Shown in pieces: positions 39,701 to 44,368 of a DNA stretch of 46,211 nucleotides. A program made the position numbers and the translations under genes. Origin of the DNA: Paludibacteraceae bacterium (GTDB lineage: Bacteria > Bacteroidota > Bacteroidia > Bacteroidales > Paludibacteraceae); the NCBI GenBank assembly GCA_905233415.1, contig CAJOEX010000008.1:1-46211 (forward strand). The letters run 5' to 3'. The number at the start of each line of letters is the position of its first letter. Within the stretch, counting starts at the first letter, position 1. Under the pieces are notes generated by a model. That model was given only the letters and a program-made list of their open reading frames with translations, searched no databases and was not told where the DNA came from.

Positions 39701-41609
39701 TGGTGATTACCGCATTTATACGGTGCGTAACACGCTCCTACACTCAAGCGTTGATACACTGGCGATGATTTACGCGGACAACGTAGCGATTGCGGACTAT
39801 CGTGGTACAACAACCTTGTACGATATTAACTTGCCGGTTGGACGTCGTTCCTTCCCGAAACTTGATTACGACAAGGGTGACGAATACCAGACGGTTGCGG
39901 TTGATACACTCTCCGAAAGCACGTACGAGGCTACTTATCGCATTCGTGTAGCGGCGGAAGACGGCATCAACACACGCGCATATACTATCCACTTCATCAT
40001 TGCCAAATCGGCGAAGGATAATCTGGAGGCAATTTACCTCAATGACAAGCTCCTCAGCGGATTTGCTCCGGATGTATATGAATATACCTATCAGCTTGTT
40101 GCGGACGAACCTGTGCCTGTTATCACCTATGACATGGCTGACAAGTATCAGACCGTAAGCATTATCGAAGGCACGCCTGACGGAACCGCATACATCAATG
40201 TTACTGCTGAAAACGGTAGCACTAAGATGTACACCATTCACTTCCCGATTCTGCGTTCGTCGAATGCTTATCTTGAAGGAATCACCATCAACGGCAAACC
40301 GTTGGAGGACTTCGACAAAGACCAGTTCACCTATCGTATCACGCTGCCGTTTGGCACGCAGACCATGCCGATTGTTAACTACACACTCGCTATTCCTGCT
40401 GTACAACGTGCCGCTATTGAGTACGAACAGGATAACTGGAAGGCTACTATCACGGTTACGGCTGAAAACGGTTCTGTCAATACTTACGAACTGACCTTCA
40501 CGGTTGCCAAGTCTGATAATGCCCAACTTGTAATGATTACCATTGACGGTGCGGCAATCCCTGCGTTCCGTGCGGATTCGTTCGAATATCACTTCGTACT
40601 GCCTTACGGAACCGACTCATTGCCGGAAATTGCATATATCAAGGCGAACGAGCAGCAAGTGGTTGAACTGACGGAGAATGGCTGGTCTGTGCTCATTACT
40701 GTTACTTCCGGTAACGGCGACAACACCAACGAGTATCAGCTGGTATTCACCGTTGAGCAGAACGCTGAAACCAGATTGGCAGACCTGCAAATCTTCGGCA
40801 AGACCGTTGCCGGCTTCCATCCGGATTCGCTCAACTATCTCATTGTGTACCCGTCAACAACTGCAGCTGTTGATTTGGCGCAAACCCGAGACATTCTTGC
40901 AATCCCGAAGGACAGCCTTGCACGAGTTGAACTCAAACAGGTAAGTTCTGAATTGATTACCATTACCGTTACTGCGCAGAACAGCGACATCCTTGTTTAT
41001 TCGCTCACGCAACGTATCAGCTTGCCGGATAATGCCTTGCTGAAGGCGATATACGTCGATAGTACCTTGCTCAAGAACTTCGATTCCGAGGAATTTGAAT
41101 ATACGTATCTCCTCACGGAAGGCGCTGTGATTCCGTCTGTAGTTGCACTCGCTGAAGACCCGCTTGCAGAGGTTAGCGTAACTGTCGGTGTTATCGATTC
41201 TATCCCGACTCGCATCTACTGCACTGCCCAGAACGGCTTCGAGCGGATTTACACCATTAACTTCAAGACGGCTGCTTACAACGACGGTGAGACGCCCACT
41301 GCACGTGATGTGCTCTTCCGTCACATTGCAGGCACGCACTCATTCTTGGCGGCTACGATTCGCAAGAACGTTCAAATCGGTCTCTATGACCAGAACGGAC
41401 GCATGTTGCTCTTCGAGAATGTGCCGACTTGCGACCCGAACGCGGCTAACCTTGAAGTCGGCATTGACGGCATTGAGCGTCTCGTCTCTGTGGACGACCC
41501 GACAGAAGGACTCGTAATCGAAGTCGATCCGGCGAAGATTTACTTCTACGTATTCTTCGAGATGAGTAAGAACAAACTCACTTCAGGTAAGATTGTAATG
41601 CCTCAGTAA
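24762..41609 (+). CDS. giant secreted protein: PCMD domain plus about 58 cadherin-like beta-sandwich domains
   Basis: A single uninterrupted frame of 5,615 residues (about 600 kDa). Order: signal peptide (MKKFYVLVIGLVALTLLPVKA); PCMD domain to about residue 268; then about 58 beta-sandwich domains of roughly 85-95 residues resembling the cadherin-like beta-sandwich family (Pfam PF12733). Each begins like TTLKGISLDGKPLAGF, has Y-x-x-x-L-P-x-G-T-T about 10 residues on, and ends like VTAEDG-x-x-x-x-Y-x-I-x-F. A second PCMD-like domain interrupts the array at about residues 2781-2998. The last 80 residues (GLYDQNGRMLLFEN, then FYVFFEMSKNKLTSGKIVMP) resemble a T9SS type A C-terminal domain but lack the PNP motif. 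It is probably a surface adhesin or a long stalk exported by T9SS. It starts 10 bases after the short paralogue and ends at a strong terminator. Confidence 0.85.
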   Translation: MKKFYVLVIGLVALTLLPVKAQQLPNSDFEDWSGEAFDGVAQPKTWNFSNVTQIGLQFNFAHQEAGHTGKYSAMCQDQEVGAMGITETSPSYISLGQPWVYLSSITAVNQATAGDKGGYTWKYRPDTMQVWIKRTGDNILKEDFHLLYYSWKGTAKSSKYKGKNGNCTSVGSAYEDEESDVRQALNANECGTDVKATQVAEGWWRERKEYGSWTCINVPIYYFTDDVPDKCNVIFSASNYPNFRANSGLYAGNSLYVDDVKMIYSSKIQSLYIGGKKWNGFIPTSTEEQEYSLGESATQIPEIYAMRGQGTLTNVRGQSATFPGRKLTSSECTIKYGQIDGEPTIITVKAEDGSSTTIYKIKFVRAASTNSRLGGIQVNGTDIPGFNAYKFDYNYELPYGTTATPKLTVMQAEDAQQVTITQASSVTGTATVKVVAADKKTTSTYTVKFSVAKLSDNTLKDITIDGESLKGFLPTKNIYTVELPLGTSQVPNIKAVSAYKTGEQTIEYNNQGLDKAFEIKVTAPGNAQSRTYKLNFKITASSYVYLANLQVAGYDISFEQARKIYYVSLPVGTSSIPEVTYTAGDKYQNIVKTTEVDTDNPDRTWVKIVVTAGNGDQLTYKIAFDLMRSDVTTLKGISLDGKPLAGFAPETFRYDVELPIGTTTLPTVTYTKGDDLQTVVVKSSEIDESDYTANTRLTVTADNGDQAVYVINFTIAQANNTTLNMIYVDGKAIEGFAPNTRAYSIVLPLGTKNWPTVTWDKHDEWQTVQTRQGTFNAAKANEMKLSVTSGAGTADTYVLTFTVAEASKNTDLKSISVNGNAIANFSASTYDYAYALPMGTTAVPTVAAEKAEEAQTLTITQAKTVTGKAIIKVVAEDKKTYKNYSVQFSVEQSSNVALTYIAIGGTNIQGFDPEVLEYSIELPAGTTTLPAITYGTDGYQTVSVRNELVNLNGDYKLVVTAPSGATRTYVIHISVVTSSNADLNMIYCGGTALADFNKDKTEYVISLPLGTTTTPAITYEKAEAAQTVTVHNGGLDGTTEIIVRAADGKSSKTYSITFVIEKASNTTLNAIYVGGALLEGFSPEKTNYTYDLTSKTTVLPAVTWQAHDNYQTIVAQTDYMTGLEGDYRIIVRAQTGDTRTYTITFRIVVSSNSQLQSISIGGEVLADFEASKKDYSIELPIGTTVLPEITYVAGDDAQTITLNKGDVNGKTTIVVKAEDGTSSTYTLSFSVQKANITTLNAIYVGGVLLEGFNPETLAYSYDLSSKVTVLPAVTYDAHDAYQTIVAQTDYMTGLEGDYRIIVRAQTGDTRTYTITFRVVVSSNSQLSGISVGGEPLADFEASKKDYSIELPIGTTILPEITYLAGDDAQTITLNKGDVNGKTTIVVKAEDGTSSTYTLNFSVQKADNTTLNAIYVGGELLEGFNPQTMSYSYNLTSKTTVLPAVTWQAHDAYQTIVAQTDYMTGLEGDYRIIVRAQTGDTRTYTITFRVVVSSNSQLRGISIGGEALAGFDSSKKDYSIELPIGTTVLPEITWIAGDDAQTITLNKGDVNGKTTIVVKAEDGTSSTYTLNFKVQKADITTLNAIKLDGELIEGFDPNVTEYQVNLKSTTTVLPVITYEAHDAYQTITVRTDEMNGLTGNYKIVVRAQTGGIRVYTLTFDIVISSNAALADILIDSESYTEYTQGQLDYTYNLPLGTTTAPVISYVAGDEFQTITTNFRGLNGRNEIIVVAQDGTKRTYSITFEVAKSDNTHLAMITIDGKEIEGFAADKLDYTIRLTSDADHGRTEVPAIGFSKVEDEQTVNVVYGSIHGESKVVVVAENGADTRTYVLHFELPVSDNCALSNITLSAGSWSGFSADKAEYDVVLPLMTTELPEINAIKGDQWQKVIIDRGDVEGATMIIVVAENGDRKQYTLNFSVEKSADTQLEWIKIGDTYLAGFNPSIYSYVHYLPEGMAACPEITVKKRDQASQVIITTPSFAGNANIIVTAESGAQSTYKIDIRANDTRSDNCQLASLKINDVTITGFDPLTLIYPYQLPAGSTELPKITYEQGEEHQVVAITRGTVKDTTYIRVLAENKMDFNIYKIAFSVAPYSDAVLKHLYVGNEGNDILVPGQFEYDYVLPKTATSCPLIRPVGMDLTQAIVMSTPVLTGDAVVKVMSAAGGETEYIVHILSSLTDDVTLKSISVAGNPLADFDPEITDYDIDLAPGTTAMPAITWELNNEETQQAELFEGGLIGTSIIRVTAEDGTVQEYTLNLILNQSETAELAWIKLDDALIAGFEGTKLNYDYELPEGTTNAPVVTAQATSPKQNIVIVQPEKTGKALVQVLSEDGITEKTYTVNIHFAQKSDVTLKSIALNGQEIENYDPNTFTYNLVRTTDQMVNDFVLTYERQDATQTVIVENNNGRGAKLYVTAENGSQATYDITYTVAKSNIAQLNGLRFFSYSEDEGEVRVRYTDFADFEPATDTYTYSLPRLTTAVPAIYPVKAYDAQRVTINYGKVNEATTILVEAEDGTSQTYTINFPVTKSSKTALKSLSIMDIDKDVNSTEFEIELEENWRDNYASVHDMISFVAEPEQGVEYVAAPFDKASTIKVTAEDGNVRTYRITFKLPVPEGDNVLKAIAYQYKNAADELIDGTITNPQLGNNIVNLPFGAKSFEITGLTKNYDQQTVSWINAGIRRPSTISVQANKDGVDDAEYMVTPVMPEFETTGKLQDLQFNGATIENFKPYIYNYIVNVTAQPTADDFAFTAYDGKNVTVSNFNAKTKQVTFSVEDGETYSVCWYYAADGNPFDFSTNWIHAAYNGYKPSDKWTIPGDCANDYTWGVGSIKMYYQTGSEVMSSGSNGVLLQTIHGSSLSGSVPGMMTTGSMSLNLNSAGGSSSSVTETAAKGIQYRNTPDSLAFTRKELASSSVTGWSFRLRLSDGATLSEETKVSGTYSQIGTFKYESVPVKLHNNPAVRLTATMNACHTENAGNLNKGLGGTIYTSALQLTDIHFVYNSDLTAATVNGQPTTKSGNTFTYTLAENEDVVGVPVLTFAQKVHDQTRTIEWLNNGEWVEGKLTAKVTNYGENMSDNTVYYVVLQRPAVTDLSIVVNGETLVAEVTDIQKVLPNGTRRLPDLNIVPTSVHQKITLSRKNWAYTITVENENGETATYNYSYVESKSNSTDIAVTMDGINFDVAQTEYEVKADAWAGPLTFVKSSDGQTVTYSNTNDARTLQVVSEDGHKKTYTINCISEQKSSGNLSKVFVNSTSIEPVLAEMNTTEAVTRGVAFIRQEASEAVQQIFAADTVYWTVTANAGGNNDYYLAFEHQKSSETKLKSILVNGQMVKDFDPMVYDNYKCTVEGKSFTLEAEPLDDAATIAIAFNGNLATITVTAEDGTIGQNPYKVAISRQVETNATLKAIYLDGVALANFNPYLMDYSITLPITKPKMAEPVVPAITFEGGADAQTYIVENYGTNVYIEVTAESGAKNTYSLSFTSEAENETSLKALFVNGQSLLQAGHTEYSVVLPNEDEPVVNYYPFSPYQSVNLIPHSSFDEQDQIIVTAENGLEKSYFISYTVDPTYYSAQLKGLVFDGVPYTDFRSDIYSYIIPVENTKSAIPELKALLMNDNQQVAILPAAINETTVINVLAADGKTKQKYEILFQEQKSSDAMLLGISVDYDPIENFDKNIFDYSIEVETDDYTIQAVQSNYAQQVIQVRDGKTTKLIVVAEDGTTNTYSVKVDVTGSALNNAYLSSIIVEGEPIAGFRKDSVFYVIDLPEGTTTLPDFTVVAAAPGQKITFTLGTFQTSTLIDVLAQDGVNSRQYGLRFNVKTSDVDTLKMIYLDGEPLENFDAAALNYSEPLAIGTRIFPYVTFDKGAATQTVVVDTLSSNADVQRLALRVKAADGSKQRTYNLTMTIQKSAVDTLQMIYLGGKPLADFVSTVNDYNVEMPIGSTSYPEISYTPGDDYQTVTVEVQSATAGAATYALRVVAENGTTRVYTLNLTIAESSLTELRNILINGETLIQSGKGYTADNGFSADIHRYNLVWNIGTVDIPQVSYVQGDEYQHVELAHLMSTLNDSVVIRVLAENGDEATYVINSELKHSDVDTLKMIYVDGQPLDDFDAHQEMFVLNLPVGTRNFPSYEAVRGDRWQTISANPVDITTYRAEYAITVIAEAGNKRIYTLIFNVTKSEDNALQSIRINGEPISQNGIGYTADYDFNADQLTYHLNWAVGTTKLPTIDFEAGDFQTLTTLHQMTSLNDSIIVEVAAEAGDVRTYKIENTLQHSTIDTLRNIYVNDLPLEGFNAHEEIILVNLPIGTRNFPPYEAVRGDQWQTITTKAISQSAYEAKYEITVTAEAGNSRVYTLVFDIEKSTDNALQSIRINGEPIAQNGIGYTADYDFNADQLTYHLNWAVGTTKLPTIDFVAGDYQTLTTLHQMTSLNDYVEVEVASETGDVRTYKVENTLQHSTVDTLRNIYVSGLPIENFNAHESNIVVHLPIGTRNFPPYEAVRGDQWQAITTKTISQSAYEAKYEITVTAEAGNSRVYTLVFDIAKSADNALQSIRINGEPIAQNGIGYTADYDFNADQLTYHLNWAVGTTKLPTIDFVAGDYQTLTTLHQMTSLNDYVEVEVASEAGDVRTYKVENTLLHSTVDTLRNIYVNSEPLVGFNAHKDTFIVDLPIGTRNVPTYEAVRGDQWQTITTKALSQSSYEAWYEITVTAEAGNTRLYHIGFRIAKSELATLRAIRVNGLNLAKVGVGYTADADFTPEQLQYHLDWEIGTVELPQITYLAGDAYQTVEYLNIMRSVNDSIQIRVTSESGASCTYTIFNNLLHSAVDTLQMIYVNNLPLSNFDAHKDTFIVTLPVGTRAFPTYEAVKGERWQTISQSVLSSTKYEQVIRFVVVAEDGKTTRNYTLIFRIEKSKEQFLNALLVNGELIAEQGKGYISNHNFAPETLNYQLVWEVGTAATPVFSYEVADTLQSVYEIHKPYSANDSLVLRVEAENGDYRIYTVRNTLLHSSVDTLAMIYADNVAIADYRGTTTLYDINLPVGRRSFPKLDYDKGDEYQTVAVDTLSESTYEATYRIRVAAEDGINTRAYTIHFIIAKSAKDNLEAIYLNDKLLSGFAPDVYEYTYQLVADEPVPVITYDMADKYQTVSIIEGTPDGTAYINVTAENGSTKMYTIHFPILRSSNAYLEGITINGKPLEDFDKDQFTYRITLPFGTQTMPIVNYTLAIPAVQRAAIEYEQDNWKATITVTAENGSVNTYELTFTVAKSDNAQLVMITIDGAAIPAFRADSFEYHFVLPYGTDSLPEIAYIKANEQQVVELTENGWSVLITVTSGNGDNTNEYQLVFTVEQNAETRLADLQIFGKTVAGFHPDSLNYLIVYPSTTAAVDLAQTRDILAIPKDSLARVELKQVSSELITITVTAQNSDILVYSLTQRISLPDNALLKAIYVDSTLLKNFDSEEFEYTYLLTEGAVIPSVVALAEDPLAEVSVTVGVIDSIPTRIYCTAQNGFERIYTINFKTAAYNDGETPTARDVLFRHIAGTHSFLAATIRKNVQIGLYDQNGRMLLFENVPTCDPNAANLEVGIDGIERLVSVDDPTEGLVIEVDPAKIYFYVFFEMSKNKLTSGKIVMPQ
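27963..29501 (+). repeat. three tandem 513-bp higher-order repeats inside the giant gene
   Basis: Equivalent leucine codons fall at 27963, 28476, 28989 and 29502, exactly 513 bases (171 codons) apart. Each unit encodes two different sandwich domains (LNAIYVGG-x-LLEGF and GISVGGE-x-LA-x-F types). A diverged fourth unit follows. Differences between copies are mostly at third codon positions. Confidence 0.92.
33105..33755 (+). other. inserted PCMD-like domain with AT-richer coding sequence
   Basis: Within the giant frame this segment does not follow the sandwich pattern. It encodes about 217 residues starting NPFDFSTNWIHAAYNG and containing YRNTPDSLAFTRKEL, like the RPDS motif of PCMD domains, and it ends TDIHFVYNSD like the end of the N-terminal PCMD domain. 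Its codons are visibly richer in A and T (for example TTA, TCA, AAA and ACA) than the flanking repeats. Confidence 0.6.
36732..40022 (+). repeat. six tandem 546-552-bp higher-order repeats inside the giant gene
   Basis: Equivalent leucine codons fall at 36732, 37281, 37827, 38373, 38919, 39471 and 40023, with spacings of 549, 546, 546, 546, 552 and 552 bases. Each unit encodes one long domain (NALQSIRINGEPI) and one short domain (DTLRNIYV). Units 3 and 4 share 92 identical bases in a row (37890-37981 and 38436-38527). Confidence 0.92.
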
Positions 41610-41638
41610 ATGAGTGAATGTAAAAATGAGTAAATGGA
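41607..41638. repeat. 8-bp alternating tandem repeat beginning at a stop codon
   Basis: TAAATGAG, TGAATGTA, AAAATGAG and TAAATGGA follow with period 8. The first TAA is the stop codon of the giant gene, and the array runs into the terminator stem. Confidence 0.65.
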
Positions 41639-41665
41639 AAAACGCGGTTTTTTACTGCGTTTTTC
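41637..41665 (+). terminator. rho-independent terminator after the giant gene
   Basis: A perfect 9-bp stem, GAAAAACGC (41637-41645) and GCGTTTTTC (41657-41665), is followed by a T-rich run. Confidence 0.85.
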
Positions 41666-41673
41666 TATTTTTT

Positions 41674-41705
41674 TTTGCATATACAAAAACTTTGTTGTAA
41701 TTTTG
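41674..41705 (+). promoter_or_regulatory. promoter of the glutamate dehydrogenase gene
   Basis: TTTG (41674-41677, extended TTTGCATATA), 20 bases including TTTGTTG, then TAATTTTG (41698-41705). The ATG at 41743 is 37 bases further on. Confidence 0.88.
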
Positions 41706-41742
41706 CCGCGTTTTTCCAAATGACAAAATAGAAAACACTGTT

Positions 41743-43092
41743 ATGGATACAAAAAAGTTTGTTGATGCCTTTATGGCGGAGTTGGTTCGCAAGAACCCTG
41801 GTGAGAGCGAGTTTCACCAGGCAGTCCACGAGGTTGTGGAGAGTGTTGCACCTTATGTGATGGCTTATCCTTATCTGTTGGAGCAGAAGGTCTTGGAGCG
41901 TATGGTTGAGCCGGAACGCGTGATAATGTTCCGTGTACCATGGACGGATGACCGCGGCGAGATTCATGTCAACCGCGGTTTTCGTGTGCAGATGAACAGT
42001 GCCATTGGTCCGTATAAAGGCGGTATTCGTTTCCACGCAAGTGTGAACCTCAGTATTATGAAGTTCCTTGCTTTCGAGCAGACCTTCAAGAACTGCCTCA
42101 CCACGCTGCCGATGGGTGGTGCGAAAGGCGGTAGTGACTTCTCGCCGCGCGGCAAGAGTGATGCCGAAGTAATGCGTTTCTGCCAGAGCTTTATGACGGA
42201 GCTGTTCCGTCACATTGGTGCTGATACGGACGTTCCGGCAGGTGACATTGGTGTCGGCGGTCGTGAGGTCGGCTTTATGTTCGGTCAGTACAAACGTCTC
42301 CGCGACGAGTTCACCGGCACGCTGACAGGAAAAGGTCAGTACTGGGGCGGTTCGCTGATGCGTCCAGAGGCTACCGGTTACGGCGCTTGCTATTTCGCAG
42401 AGGCGATGCTGGCAACCCGTGGAGAGAACTTCAACGGCAAACGCGTCTGCATCTCCGGTGCAGGAAACGTGGCACAATATGCCGCACAGAAAGCGATGCG
42501 TCTCGGCGCAAAGGTACTTACGATGTCTGATTCCGACGGTTTCATCTATGACCATGACGGTCTGACCGAGGAGAAACTGAACGCTATCTTCGAGCTCAAG
42601 AACATCCGTCGCGGACGTATTAAAGAATATGCAGCAATGTTCCCGAATGTGGAATATTTCGCGGGTGAGCGTCCCTGGCGTATTCCGTGCGATATCGCTA
42701 TGCCGTGCGCCACGCAGAACGAGATTGAGCTGCACGACGCCGAGGACCTCATTAAGAACGGTTGCTTCTGCGTGACCGAAGGTGCGAACATGCCGACTAC
42801 ACCGGATGCTATTGCGGTATTCCAAAATGCGAAGATTCTCTATAGCCCGGGCAAGGCAAGTAACGCGGGTGGAGTAGCCACTTCCGGTTTGGAAATGAGC
42901 CAGAACAGTATGCGTCTCAAATGGACGGCGGAAGAGGTAGACCAGCGTCTCCGCACGATTATGTCGGACATTCATGCTGCCTGCTTGAAGTACGGTACGG
43001 AGCCGGACGGTTACATCAACTACGTCAAGGGTGCGAACATTGCCGGCTTCATCAAAGTCGCCAACGCCATGGTCGAGCAAGGATTGGTATAA
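41743..43092 (+). CDS. gdhA: NADP-type glutamate dehydrogenase
   Basis: A 449-residue hexameric-type glutamate dehydrogenase, the usual length. It interconverts 2-oxoglutarate plus ammonium and glutamate in the cytoplasm and is a main ammonium-assimilating enzyme in gut and oral Bacteroidales. The substrate-binding lysine is in GPYKGGIRF (Lys92) and the catalytic lysine in PMGGAKGGSDF (Lys128). The dinucleotide-binding fold begins RVCISGAGNVAQYAAQKA (about 235-252). NADPH preference is inferred from similarity to E. coli-like GdhA. Single gene with its own promoter and terminator. Confidence 0.96.
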   Translation: MDTKKFVDAFMAELVRKNPGESEFHQAVHEVVESVAPYVMAYPYLLEQKVLERMVEPERVIMFRVPWTDDRGEIHVNRGFRVQMNSAIGPYKGGIRFHASVNLSIMKFLAFEQTFKNCLTTLPMGGAKGGSDFSPRGKSDAEVMRFCQSFMTELFRHIGADTDVPAGDIGVGGREVGFMFGQYKRLRDEFTGTLTGKGQYWGGSLMRPEATGYGACYFAEAMLATRGENFNGKRVCISGAGNVAQYAAQKAMRLGAKVLTMSDSDGFIYDHDGLTEEKLNAIFELKNIRRGRIKEYAAMFPNVEYFAGERPWRIPCDIAMPCATQNEIELHDAEDLIKNGCFCVTEGANMPTTPDAIAVFQNAKILYSPGKASNAGGVATSGLEMSQNSMRLKWTAEEVDQRLRTIMSDIHAACLKYGTEPDGYINYVKGANIAGFIKVANAMVEQGLV

Positions 43093-43140
43093 TCCCTGTG
43101 CTGCTTCCGCGCGGACCTGACAAGTAGAAGAAAGAGAGGA

Positions 43141-43176
43141 ACAGACTGAACGGAAGTTCGGTCTGTTTTTTTATTT
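43141..43176 (+). terminator. rho-independent terminator of gdhA
   Basis: ACAGACTGAAC (43141-43151) pairs with GTTCGGTCTGT (43156-43166), with one G-U pair and a 4-base loop, followed by a T run. Confidence 0.88.
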
Positions 43177-43211
43177 TTATCGGTTAAAATAGATGCAAAA
43201 TGCAGAATATA

Positions 43212-43243
43212 TTTGCATATATGAATATTTTTTTATACCTTTG
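43212..43243 (+). promoter_or_regulatory. promoter of the yhcG-like pseudogene and RelA/SpoT gene
   Basis: TTTG (43212-43215, extended TTTGCATATA), 20 bases, TACCTTTG (43236-43243). A 6-bp hairpin GCGCGA-TTT-TCGCGC (43243-43257) sits at the expected transcript start. Confidence 0.85.
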
Positions 43244-43347
43244 CGCGATTTTCGCGCACGACTGCAAAATCAATAAGGGCTTTCGTGACATCTGAAGAAT
43301 AAAAAACCTTGTTAACAGAGTGGCGTGAGAATGGCTGATTGAGAAGA

Positions 43348-44336
43348 ATGAATATTTGTCAAGAAATGAAACAACAAATGATACAAAAACACAGTTCAAT
43401 GGTGGAGAGTTCAAATTCTGATAATCTTCTTTATCAGGATGCCTGTACTATTATAGAACATGCACAAGTTGCAGCGTACCGTTCCATAAATGAGGCGCTA
43501 ATCAAGCGCAACTGGCTGTTGGGTATGCGCATACAACATGAGGTGCTGAACAACAAACGGGCAGAGTACGGCGAACAGATTGTGAAAGATTTGGCAAAAG
43601 CACTAGCCGTCCGCTATGGCAATGGTTTTACGAAGACCAATCTTTACAATTTTATTGGCTTTTATCTGAAGTGGCCGGAGTTTTTCCACGCAACGAGTGG
43701 AATTTCTGATGCTGCGACATTCACAAACATTTTCCACGCAATGAGTGGAAAATCAGGAAGCGACATTATGCAAGCGATAGTTGCGGCATCTCCTATCAAA
43801 CTTAGTTGGACTCACTATCGCATTATGTTGCAGGAAAACAGTAAGGAAGCACGCGAGTGGTATGAGCAGGAAGCAGCACATGAGATGTGGAGTACACGCA
43901 CACTTCAGCGCAATATAAGCAGCCAATACTTCCATCGAATGCTGCGTTCCCAAGATAAAGAGGCGGTGCATACTGAAATGCAAAAACTGACGGCGCCTAT
44001 ACAGGATAAATTGGAATATCTCAAAAATCCGGTAGTGGCAGAGTTCTTGGGATTCAAAAACAACACAGACTATACGGAAAGTGATTTGGAGCAGAGTATT
44101 ATTGACCATCTCATACCTTTCCTCATGGAGTTGGGCAAGGGATTTGCCTTCGTTGATCGCCAAAAGCATATTTACTCTGTGCCGACACCGATGAGGATGT
44201 CGCCCACTATTCCGTTTTGAACGGGAATAAGCAACTCTATGCTGCTAAATACTTGACATATATGCCGACCCAAGAAGAACTTCGCCATGAGATTGAACGG
44301 CAAAAAGAGTTTTTCAGACTGCAAAACGCTAAGTAA
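43348..44336 (+). pseudogene. YhcG-type (DUF1016) PD-(D/E)XK nuclease with deleted catalytic core
   Basis: The first frame (stop at 44220) encodes the DUF1016 N-terminal domain: YQDACTIIEHAQVAAYRSIN, then RAEYGEQIVKDLAKALAVRYGNGFT. It continues to the start of the nuclease domain, LIPFLMELGKGFAFVDRQKHIYS. Intact relatives continue with the catalytic segment of about 55-60 residues holding D-x-V-F-Y and D-L-K. Here that segment is missing. From 44178 a second frame, offset by two, supplies the normal C-terminus: CADTDEDVAHYSVLNGNKQL and on to FFRLQNAK, stop at 44336. A deletion with frameshift has therefore removed the active site. YhcG-like proteins are often found next to restriction-modification and other defence genes. 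The N-terminal fragment of about 290 residues could still be made. Confidence 0.85.
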
Positions 44337-44368
44337 CATGTCCGACGTCTTTACACATTAAAAATAAT

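Noticed and set aside
41665..43080. A 471-codon open frame opposite gdhA.
   Set aside because: It mirrors almost the whole of a clear glutamate dehydrogenase gene and its protein has no recognisable domain; codon bias of the sense gene removes stops from the opposite strand.
43348..44220. The YhcG-like frame as a complete gene of about 290 residues.
   Set aside because: The conserved C-terminus is found immediately downstream in another frame up to 44336, so the short frame is the product of a deletion with frameshift.
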